Origin: Acidobacteriaceae bacterium | GTDB taxonomy: Bacteria; Acidobacteriota; Terriglobia; Terriglobales; Acidobacteriaceae | DNA: 6,761 nt | Direction: 5' to 3' | Assembly: GCA_030838305.1 (NCBI GenBank) | Contig: JAUTWY010000254.1 | Coordinates: 1-6,761, forward strand | In this document: positions 1-5,228 of the stretch, one piece after another | How the letters are laid out: each line of letters begins with the position of its first letter | Position numbering within the stretch: the stretch's first letter is position 1 | Translations under genes and position numbers: made by a program | Notes under the pieces: model-generated | Seen by the model: the letters and a program-made list of their open reading frames with translations, nothing else | The model's database searches: none | Told to the model about the DNA's origin: nothing

Positions 1-696
1 ACGAGTGGATATTCCGTGGTCGACGCGGGGACGCTACTGGCGATCCAAAAAGGCGGAATCCTTGCTGTGCCTTATACCGACCAGGCCGTCCTTCCCACAA
101 AGTATGAAGGCGGAGCGATTCACGCCCCCAGTGGTCTTTCGTTGATGGGACGCAAATCCATCCTGGGACGTTTTGGCAAGGAGCAGACGACGCACTTGTT
201 CCAGGTGGGCGACAAGGTGTATCCGAGCAAGATCGACGTCAACGTGGCCAAAGATACGGTGAGCATGAGCGTCGTCGCTTGCGACACGTGCAACAGAACC
301 GATCCGCCCACTTACAACAAAGCGCTGGTGGTCTTCCAATTTCCCAGAGGGTCGCTGGTAAAAGCAGGCGCGGGAGAGGTAGAGGACACGATCGGGCAGG
401 TGTTCACAATCAGTGACGACGCGCAGCAGGGTGGAGACCAGGGCGGGCAGCAAGGTGGGCAGGGCCAGCAAGGGGGACAGGGTCAGCAGCCAGACCAAGG
501 CCAACCGGGCGGCCAGCAGGAGCAACAACAGCAGCAGGCTGAGCCCCAAAGCATCGAGAAGGGAATGACTCCGGAGCAAGTCGAGGCAGCAATGGGTAAA
601 CCGGAGAAGATCGTCAACCTCGGTGCGAAGAAGCTTTATGTGTACAAGGATTTGAAGGTGACTTTTTTGAACGGCAAAGTTTCCGACGTGCAGTGA
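1..696 (+). CDS. 3' part of a Q/G-linker protein with BamE/SmpA-like C-terminus (5'-truncated)
   Basis: The reading frame is open from base 1 (T-S-G-Y-S before the GTG at 16), so the true start, probably with a signal peptide, lies upstream. The GTG at 16 is unlikely to be the start. Three parts can be seen. A folded N-terminal region (codons 1 to about 140) contains a CxxC pair (C94, C97; CDTC) and ends in an 'EDTIGQVF' segment. A low-complexity Gln/Gly linker follows (nt about 421-549). The C-terminal module (nt about 559-693) contains 'GMTPEQVEAAMGKP' and then a Tyr/Lys-rich beta segment, which resembles the BamE/SmpA/OmlA fold. I know similar hypothetical proteins from Acidobacteriota but cannot assign a function. 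The linker suggests an extracytoplasmic protein (inference). It ends in TGA at 694-696, more than 500 bp before the next gene, and appears unrelated to the pilus operon. Sure of a coding gene, unsure of its role. Confidence 0.8.
   Translation, partial: TSGYSVVDAGTLLAIQKGGILAVPYTDQAVLPTKYEGGAIHAPSGLSLMGRKSILGRFGKEQTTHLFQVGDKVYPSKIDVNVAKDTVSMSVVACDTCNRTDPPTYNKALVVFQFPRGSLVKAGAGEVEDTIGQVFTISDDAQQGGDQGGQQGGQGQQGGQGQQPDQGQPGGQQEQQQQQAEPQSIEKGMTPEQVEAAMGKPEKIVNLGAKKLYVYKDLKVTFLNGKVSDVQ
421..549 (+). repeat. Gln/Gly low-complexity linker with tandem 18-bp unit
   Basis: In-frame CAG/CAA/GGN-rich stretch encoding a Q/G linker. Two adjacent 18-bp units (454-471 and 472-489) both encode Gly-Gly-Gln-Gly-Gln-Gln but use different codons, followed by a run of mostly Gln codons near 523-537. 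This looks like a flexible spacer that could expand or contract by slippage. Confidence 0.75.
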
Positions 697-769
697 GGTT
701 GCAATTCGTGACTGCCAGAGGCGGCCACGTTGGACGCTGGGCTGGGAAAGATTCTCACCCTTTGAGTGT

Positions 770-785
770 CCTGCTCGTCAGCAGG
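770..785. other. Perfect 6-bp stem with tetraloop
   Basis: CCTGCT (770-775), loop CGTC (776-779), AGCAGG (780-785). It lies 74 bp after the stop codon of the first gene. No T-run follows, so it is not a standard intrinsic terminator. It could be a 3'-end stabilising hairpin or chance. Confidence 0.35.
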
Positions 786-830
786 TCGGCGATGCGTCGT
801 TGAGCGCAGACATCAAGCAATTGATCTTGG

Positions 831-855
831 GGGTGGATGGTTCACGCGTCCACCC
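831..855. other. 7-bp GC-rich stem-loop
   Basis: GGGTGGA (831-837) pairs perfectly with TCCACCC (849-855) across an 11-nt loop. Only three T follow (859-861), so a terminator role is weak. It may mark the end of the upstream transcript, or be an unrelated inverted repeat. Confidence 0.35.
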
Positions 856-921
856 GCCTTTGGCTGCCTGCGATCCGGCAGAGGTTAAACTGCATAGAAG
901 CACCAACTTGAGCGCGCGATA

Positions 922-958
922 TAGTACTTCCGTACCGTCTGTAGTACTTCAGTTACCG
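922..958. repeat. Direct repeats TAGTACTTC, 20 bp apart
   Basis: Exact 9-mers TAGTACTTC at 922-930 and 942-950, start to start 20 bp. Each is followed by a similar tail (CGTACCG and AGTTACCG), so the repeat extends to about 16 bp with one gap. A third TACTTC occurs at 994-999, and GAAGT (964-968) is inverted relative to the core. Two units on the same DNA face, two helical turns apart, upstream of the HTH-pil cluster, look like a tandem operator for a dimeric or paired DNA-binding protein. That role is inferred; the binding protein is unknown. Confidence 0.5.
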
Positions 959-1007
959 CCCCCGAAGTGACCCGATACGGCCCAAGCGAAACATACTTCT
1001 AATTGTG

Positions 1008-1037
1008 TTCGTGCAGCAGTGTACCACAGCATATAGA
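1008..1037 (+). promoter_or_regulatory. Weak sigma70-like promoter candidate
   Basis: TTCGTG (1008-1013) and TATAGA (1032-1037) are separated by 18 bp, inside an AT-richer patch (CATATAGATATA) in otherwise GC-rich DNA. Match to consensus is modest (-10 box four of six). Its place between the direct repeats and the HTH gene makes it the best candidate I see for driving the operon. No clear sigma54 (-24 GG / -12 GC) site was found. Confidence 0.22.
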
Positions 1038-1242
1038 TATACCCATCAAGACGCCTTCTAGTGAAATCCAGAAAACAGGCATAAAACCCAACAAAACGCG
1101 GATATTCGCTCTGGTGCGAGGTTTTTCAGGGCTGATATATGCTCTGGACACCGAGCGCCCCCGGATAGGCATGGAGGGGCCGGCAAACGCGGGCTGTAGA
1201 AGAGCTGACGCGGCGAAGGTTCTGGTGGACAGGCAAGGAAAC

Positions 1243-1479
1243 ATGGCCGACTCACGGGAAGTAATGAATATTCGCCAAGCGTCACAGTATCTGGGAGTGA
1301 GTCCTGACACGCTCTACAAGTACGTAGGCGAGCAGAAGATTCCCGCCTTCAAGCTGGGCAATCGCTGGCGCTTCAAAAAATCGAAGCTGGACCAGTGGAT
1401 GGAAGAGAAGTCAAGCCAGATGGAGATGGGAACGAAGCATAAACCGAAGGTGGCGACGAAAGCTGCCGGGTCACAGTAG
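1243..1479 (+). CDS. Excisionase-family (HTH_17/MerR-like) DNA-binding protein, 78 aa
   Basis: A small cytoplasmic DNA-binding protein. Residues 8-57 form a winged-helix domain of the excisionase/HTH_17 type: 'NIRQASQYLGVSPDTLYKYV' gives the two helices, 'KIPAFKLGNRWRF' the wing, and 'KSKLDQWMEE' the closing helix. A short basic tail follows (residues 57-78, Lys/Thr-rich). I chose ATG 1243 because AAGGA (1235-1239) lies just upstream, although at a tight 3-nt spacing. ATG 1264 (MNIRQ), preceded by GGGAA, is an equally plausible start and would begin exactly at the domain. The open frame continues back to TTG 1003, but that extension looks non-coding. It ends 49 bp before pilM on the same strand, so it may be the first gene of the operon or its regulator. 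No integrase or other phage gene is near, so a true excisionase role is unlikely. Target DNA unknown. Confidence 0.82.
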   Translation: MADSREVMNIRQASQYLGVSPDTLYKYVGEQKIPAFKLGNRWRFKKSKLDQWMEEKSSQMEMGTKHKPKVATKAAGSQ

Positions 1480-1488
1480 TTAAATAAA

Positions 1489-1506
1489 GCCGGCGAGGAC
1501 GCCGGC
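1489..1506. repeat. REP-like GC palindrome between HTH gene and pilM
   Basis: GCCGGCG (1489-1495), loop AGGA (1496-1499), CGCCGGC (1500-1506): a perfect 7-bp stem closed by a tetraloop, followed by GCTAC. It sits 10 bp after the HTH stop codon and 22 bp before pilM. No T-run follows (CTACTAAAAAGG), so it is not a standard terminator on the + strand. The form 'GC palindrome + GCTAC' resembles intergenic palindromic repeats I associate with Acidobacteriota genomes (recollection, not checked). It could damp read-through or protect mRNA ends, giving unequal levels of the HTH and pil messages. Confidence 0.55.
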
Positions 1507-1528
1507 GCTACTAAAAAGGCGGGCACAC

Positions 1529-2584
1529 ATGTTTGGAATGGGATCGAAGACGATAGTAGGTCTGGATGTGGGCTCTTCCAGCATCAAGGCGGTGGAGTTG
1601 AAGAAAAAGGGCAGCCAGATTGAAGTGGCTCACCTGGGGCTGGAACCGTTGTCCTCTGACATTGTGGTCGATTCGATGATCGTGGACTCGGGAACGGTAT
1701 CGAGCGCGATCTCCAAATTGTTCACGGATTGCCTGATCAAAACCAAGTCGGTAGCCACGGCGGTAAGCGGGCACTCGGTGATCGTGAAAAAGATTTCGCT
1801 GCCTTCGATGAGCGATCAGGAACTGGCTGAGACCATCGAGAAAGAAGCGGCGCAGCATATTCCTTTTGACCTGTCGGACGTAAGTCTCGACTATCAGATT
1901 TTGTCAGAGGAAGCGGGCAGCGCGCAGATGGACGTGTTGCTGGTGGCTGTCAAGAAGGACAAGATTTTGAACTACACCAACGTACTCTCGATGGCGGGGC
2001 GCACCCCGGCTATTGTGGACATCGATGCGTTGGCGCTGCAGAACTGCTACGAATACAACTACCAGCCAGCCCCCGGCCAGGTGGTGGCGCTGTTGAATCT
2101 GGGCGCCAGCGTGATGAACATCAACATCGTGAAAGGCACGACGCCATTGTTCCCGCGCGACGTCAGCGTGGGCGGGCACCAGTACACGGATTCTCTGCAG
2201 AAAGAGCTCGACTTGAACTTTGACGATGCGGAGAAGCTGAAGCTGGGTGCGAAGGTTGGCACGGTGAGCGAAGATGCCAAGGCGCCGATCCTGCAACAAG
2301 TGACGGAAATCATCGTACTGGAAATCCAGAAGACGTTTGACTTCTTCCGGGCCAGTGCGGCGGGCGAGCACATCGAGAAGATTTACCTGGCCGGCGGATC
2401 GGCCAAGGTGCCGGGACTGATGGAAGCGTTGCGGCAGGAATTTTCGATGCCGGTGGAATTGCTGAACCCATTTCAGCGCGTGGTGCCGCCCTCTGACGGC
2501 CCAGGAGCAGAACTGGTGGAGCAGAATCCGGGCCAGCTCGCAGTAGCTGTGGGCTTGGCTTTGAGGAGCTTTGAATCCTTATGA
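1529..2584 (+). CDS. pilM: Type IV pilus assembly protein PilM (actin-like ATPase)
   Basis: Cytoplasmic actin-fold protein that docks on the PilN tail and links the inner-membrane alignment complex to the cytoplasmic pilus motor side. 351 aa, the usual PilM length. Visible actin-like elements: phosphate-1 loop 'GLDVGSSSIKAVEL' (residues 11-24), phosphate-2 region 'LNLGASVMNI' (about 189-198) and the nucleotide-binding 'LAGGSAKVPG' (287-296). The segment 'EKEAAQHIPFDL' around residue 107 is also typical of the family. Start ATG 1529 has AGGCGGG upstream; ATG 1538 (MGSK) is a possible alternative that would remove only three residues. The stop overlaps the pilN start in ATGA (2581-2584), implying translational coupling. 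The N-terminal DxGSSS motif is intact, so ATP binding is expected. Confidence 0.96.
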   Translation: MFGMGSKTIVGLDVGSSSIKAVELKKKGSQIEVAHLGLEPLSSDIVVDSMIVDSGTVSSAISKLFTDCLIKTKSVATAVSGHSVIVKKISLPSMSDQELAETIEKEAAQHIPFDLSDVSLDYQILSEEAGSAQMDVLLVAVKKDKILNYTNVLSMAGRTPAIVDIDALALQNCYEYNYQPAPGQVVALLNLGASVMNINIVKGTTPLFPRDVSVGGHQYTDSLQKELDLNFDDAEKLKLGAKVGTVSEDAKAPILQQVTEIIVLEIQKTFDFFRASAAGEHIEKIYLAGGSAKVPGLMEALRQEFSMPVELLNPFQRVVPPSDGPGAELVEQNPGQLAVAVGLALRSFESL

Positions 2585-3180
2585 TCAGAATCAATCTGCT
2601 CGAAACAGCAAAGGGAAAGAACAAGCGTGCCGGAGGGAGCAGCTTACCGACGTTGCCCGCAATGGAAATGGGCGACATGGGTTCGCCCCGGCTGAAACTG
2701 CTGGCAATGCTGGTGCTGACCGGGCTGTTGAATTTCGGTTACTGGTACCGGCTCGACCGGCAGGAACAGTCGATTGCGAAGCAAATGCAGGCGGCGCAGC
2801 AGAAGAACCGCGAACTCAGCGACGTGAAGGCGCGCTACCTGGAGCGGCAGACTCAGGCCAACAACTACAAGCGGCGCGTGGACGTGATCGATTCGCTGCG
2901 CAATTCTCAGTCTGGCGGGCCGGTCACCTTGCTGGCCATGCTGGGCGAAACCGTGAACGGAACCGAAGCCGTCTGGCTGCGAAAGATGGACGACACGGGC
3001 CCGAGCGTGAGTCTGGAAGGCACTGCGCTGAGCACCGACGCGGTGGCCAACCTGATCGCGAACCTCCAGAAGACGGGATTCTTCAAGAGCGTCGAGATCA
3101 AAGAGACTTACCAGGACGAGCAGATCAAGGACATGCAGGCATTTCAGTTCATGCTGACCTGCGAGAAGGGGAAGTCGTAA
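2581..3180 (+). CDS. pilN: Type IV pilus inner-membrane protein PilN
   Basis: Bitopic inner-membrane protein of the PilMNOP alignment complex. 199 aa. The cytoplasmic tail begins 'MIRINLLE', the conserved INLL motif known from other PilN proteins to bind a groove on PilM. The usual following Pro is replaced by Glu. The tail here is long (about 37 residues, Lys/Gly-rich). A transmembrane helix spans about residues 38-56, then a Gln/Glu/Arg-rich coiled coil (about 58-105), then the periplasmic ferredoxin-like domain (about 115-195) that pairs with PilO. GAGGAG (2563-2568), inside the end of pilM, is the likely ribosome site, 12 nt from the start. Translation is probably also helped by the ATGA overlap. 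No sign of truncation. Confidence 0.93.
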   Translation: MIRINLLETAKGKNKRAGGSSLPTLPAMEMGDMGSPRLKLLAMLVLTGLLNFGYWYRLDRQEQSIAKQMQAAQQKNRELSDVKARYLERQTQANNYKRRVDVIDSLRNSQSGGPVTLLAMLGETVNGTEAVWLRKMDDTGPSVSLEGTALSTDAVANLIANLQKTGFFKSVEIKETYQDEQIKDMQAFQFMLTCEKGKS

Positions 3181-3190
3181 AGGCGGACCT

Positions 3191-3841
3191 ATGGCAATCA
3201 ATTTTAGCGAACTGTCGGGCCTGAAGCAGTGGGGAGCCGTGATCGCTGGCGGAGCACTGTTAACGGCGGCCCTGTACTTCACAGTGTTCAAGACCCAGAG
3301 CGATAAAAATGCCGCGGCAGAACACGCCGTGCAGGACAAGGTTCGGGAAAACAACGAACTCGAATCGTACCGTCCGAAGCTGAAAGATATGGATCGGCAG
3401 CTGGCAAACTTGAAACAACAGCTGGAAATCGAGCGCCGCATTGTTCCGGACGAGAAGTCGGTGGACACCTTCATGGAGATGATGAGCGGCGAAGCGCAAA
3501 AAGCCGGCGTGGAGTTGCGCCGCTATTTCGCCAAGCCCGTGGTGGCGAAGGAGTACTACTCGGAAGTCCCATTCGACCTTGAGTTGGACGGTCCGTACTA
3601 CTCCATGCTGAGTTTCTTTGACCGGGTGGCGAAGTTAGAGCGCATCGTGAACGTCAGCGGGCTGCTGGTATCGACGACCAAGGCTCCTAGCGATGCCAAG
3701 GTGAAACATAGTTATCAGTACGCACCGAACGAGAGCGTGGCGGCCTCATTTACCGCCACGACGTTCTTCAGTCACGACCTGGTACCGGCTGCGGCGGCTC
3801 CGGGAGCTAAGCCCGGAACGGTTGCAGTCGTGAACAAATAG
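3191..3841 (+). CDS. pilO: Type IV pilus inner-membrane protein PilO
   Basis: Partner of PilN in the alignment complex. 216 aa, near the family's usual size. A short cytoplasmic N-terminus is followed by a transmembrane helix (about residues 13-32, ending 'AALYFTVF'), a coiled coil (about 38-85, 'NNELESYRPKLKDMDRQLAN' and onward), and a ferredoxin-like periplasmic domain (about 88-190) with the PilO-typical 'GPYYSMLSFFDRVAKLERIV' strand-helix. The last 20 residues are Ala/Pro/Gly-rich and probably disordered. Start ATG 3191 lies 10 bp after the pilN stop, with AAAGGCGG overlapping that stop as ribosome site. Order and spacing confirm the pilMNOPQ operon. Confidence 0.94.
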   Translation: MAINFSELSGLKQWGAVIAGGALLTAALYFTVFKTQSDKNAAAEHAVQDKVRENNELESYRPKLKDMDRQLANLKQQLEIERRIVPDEKSVDTFMEMMSGEAQKAGVELRRYFAKPVVAKEYYSEVPFDLELDGPYYSMLSFFDRVAKLERIVNVSGLLVSTTKAPSDAKVKHSYQYAPNESVAASFTATTFFSHDLVPAAAAPGAKPGTVAVVNK

Positions 3842-3850
3842 GAATCGCTT

Positions 3851-5134
3851 ATGAAGCTGACGACAGGCATTTTAGCAGTGGCAATGATGACGGGGGCAGG
3901 CTGGGCGCAAAGTCCGGCTGCCATTAACCAGAGCAATGCTGCGGCGGGAACTTCGGTGCAGCGGACTCCATCGGCGAAGCCGACACCGGGCGCTCCGGCG
4001 CCAGCGGTGAAACCGGCGACGATTCCGGGTGCGAAACCGGCTGCGCCAACCAAGCCAGCCAGTCCCGCGGCCGCGAAACCCGTGGTGGTTCCAGCCAAGC
4101 CGGCGGCTCCGGTAAAGGCTGCTGCAAAGCCGTCCTCGGCTTCGGCGGCGGGCCAGAACAATCGGCTGGAGCGGGTAAACGTCGTCCGCAATGCGGATGA
4201 GATCCAAATCGAGATCAGCTCCCGCGAGGCGGTGACTCCGAAAGTTAGCAAATTAAAGTCGCCAGCACGCGTGGTGGTGGAGCTGCCGTCAACAATCATG
4301 GCGACGCCCCAGAACAAGATTCCGGTGGATAGCGCCGGGGTCAAGGGCGTGCGCATCGGCATGGACGGCAAAACACCTCCGACTACGAGTGTTGTGGTGG
4401 ACTTGGAGCAAGCCTTGGGCTATGAGTTGACGCCCGGCCCAGGCAACAAGTTCGTCTTGACGCTCCACACGACGCAAGCAGTTGCGAAGATGATTCCTGC
4501 CAAGGTTCCGGCAAATAGCTCGACGCCGGCTCCGAAGCCACAAATTGCGGCGAGCAAGCCAGTCGCGGCTCCTGCAACAACTCAGAAGGTTGCAGTGGCA
4601 GCGGTTCCTGCGTCCACGGGGAAGATAGTAAAGGTAGCTCCAGGGGCGCAAGTAGCTGCCCCAAAAGCCACGATTACAGTGGCAGCGGATCCCAAGCTTG
4701 CAACCAAGCCGACGGCTGCCGCTGCTACGAAAATTGCGGCCAAGGACAATGCGCCTGGCGTCATCAAGAAAGTAGAAGCGTCGAAGCCGCCAACGCCGGA
4801 ACAGAAAAAGTGGGCGATGACCGGCAAGCGCGATCCATTCTTCAGCCCGGTGGTGCAGCAGAACGGGGGGTCAGGTTGCTCGACAGGCAAAAAGTGTCTG
4901 GAGATCGGACAGATCAATGTGCGAGGCGTGGTGAAGGCGGAAAGCGGCTTCATCGCGGTCGTAACCAACACCCTGAATAAAGCGTATTTCCTGCACGAGA
5001 ATGATCCTGTGTTCAACGGCTTCGTGGTGAGAATCACGGGAGACTCCGTAGTGTTCCAGGAGACGATGCAGGACAAGCTGGGGAAACCGTTCACGCGAGA
5101 AGTGGTTAAGCGGATTACTACGCCGGCTGTTTAG
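3851..5134 (+). CDS. pilP: Enlarged PilP with N-terminal AMIN domain
   Basis: Periplasmic PilP homologue, expected to bridge PilN/PilO and the secretin PilQ. 427 aa, against roughly 170-180 for classical PilP. Domain order: signal peptide 1-19 (cleavage after 'GWA'); Ala/Pro/Lys linker about 20-100; AMIN domain 101-207, a peptidoglycan-associated module usual in PilQ and AmiC; second Ala/Lys/Pro linker about 208-315; PilP domain about 318-425, with the family's 'GKRDPF' (325-330) and the beta strands 'INVRGVVKAESGFIAVV'. No lipobox Cys follows the signal peptide, unlike classical lipoprotein PilP. Two Cys (343, 349) flank a short loop at the start of the PilP beta-domain and could form a disulfide. 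ATG 3851 has AGGA (3840-3843) overlapping the pilO stop, with a 7-nt spacer. The gene call is sure; the AMIN fusion is the unusual point. Confidence 0.92.
   Translation: MKLTTGILAVAMMTGAGWAQSPAAINQSNAAAGTSVQRTPSAKPTPGAPAPAVKPATIPGAKPAAPTKPASPAAAKPVVVPAKPAAPVKAAAKPSSASAAGQNNRLERVNVVRNADEIQIEISSREAVTPKVSKLKSPARVVVELPSTIMATPQNKIPVDSAGVKGVRIGMDGKTPPTTSVVVDLEQALGYELTPGPGNKFVLTLHTTQAVAKMIPAKVPANSSTPAPKPQIAASKPVAAPATTQKVAVAAVPASTGKIVKVAPGAQVAAPKATITVAADPKLATKPTAAAATKIAAKDNAPGVIKKVEASKPPTPEQKKWAMTGKRDPFFSPVVQQNGGSGCSTGKKCLEIGQINVRGVVKAESGFIAVVTNTLNKAYFLHENDPVFNGFVVRITGDSVVFQETMQDKLGKPFTREVVKRITTPAV
4151..4471 (+). repeat. AMIN-coding segment, copy 1 (in pilP)
   Basis: Encodes PilP residues 101-207. 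It aligns without gaps to the segment 5319-5639 in pilQ; 73 of 107 residues are identical by hand count. Within it, residues 161-179 (nt 4331-4387) are identical in protein to the pilQ copy. Confidence 0.85.
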
Positions 5135-5228
5135 CGGTACGACGGTGCCACCAGGAGATCTGGAGCACTGAAAAAATCGAGTTCAAGAAGGACACGCGGG
5201 GTAGACCCGCGGGTTGGGGAGAAGCGAA
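5135..5228 (+). other. pilP-pilQ spacer with two hairpins
   Basis: This 94-bp gap is the only loose junction among the pil genes. Hairpin 1: GTGC (5145-5148) with GCAC (5165-5168) and CCAG (5151-5154) with CTGG (5160-5163), with an asymmetric internal loop, followed by TGAAAAAA. Hairpin 2: CGCGGG (5195-5200), loop GTAGA, CCCGCG (5206-5211). No T-run follows either, so neither is an intrinsic terminator on the + strand. They may mark RNA processing or a stability boundary that sets secretin levels separately (inference). A strong ribosome site GGGGAG (5216-5221) sits 7 nt before the pilQ ATG and is left free by hairpin 2. Confidence 0.5.

Larger units (their letters stand above)
697..1242. other. 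Long non-coding gap with possible regulatory region and leader
   Basis: About 545 bp lies between the first gene and the HTH gene. I see no convincing protein gene on either strand. The frame of the HTH gene is open back to a TTG at 1003 (TAA at 1000-1002), but those extra 80 codons have no domain-like character and read like translated non-coding DNA. The first half (697-900) holds two small stem-loops and no T-rich intrinsic terminator. The middle (920-1000) holds direct repeats. An AT-richer patch around 1027-1045 could be a promoter. If transcription starts there, the HTH gene has a leader of about 200 nt; 1157-1161 (GCCCC) can pair with 1176-1180 (GGGGC). No known RNA family recognised. 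Confidence 0.5.

Noticed and set aside
770..861. Intrinsic terminator for the first gene
   Set aside because: The stem-loops at 770-785 and 831-855 are real but neither is followed by a T-run.
1182..1215. GGCAAAC followed by GACGC, recalling the c-di-GMP-I (GEMM) riboswitch core
   Set aside because: The expected GGGACGCAAAGCC segment and paired stems are not present; I judge it chance similarity.
1243..1479. Prophage or integrative-element excisionase
   Set aside because: No integrase, attachment-site repeat or phage gene in the window; adjacent genes are housekeeping pilus genes.
2571..3224. 217-codon + strand frame overlapping pilN
   Set aside because: Arg/Gly/Glu-rich out-of-frame translation of pilN; the pilN frame has clear family motifs and coupling to pilM.
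2644..3474. 276-codon minus-strand frame across pilN and pilO
   Set aside because: Spans two well-recognised genes on the other strand; composition typical of an antisense shadow in GC-rich DNA.
3772..4371. 199-codon open frame on the minus strand opposite pilO end and pilP
   Set aside because: Opposite the Ala/Pro/Lys-rich pilP; its Gly/Ala/Val-rich product is the mirror of that composition. No domain or ribosome site.
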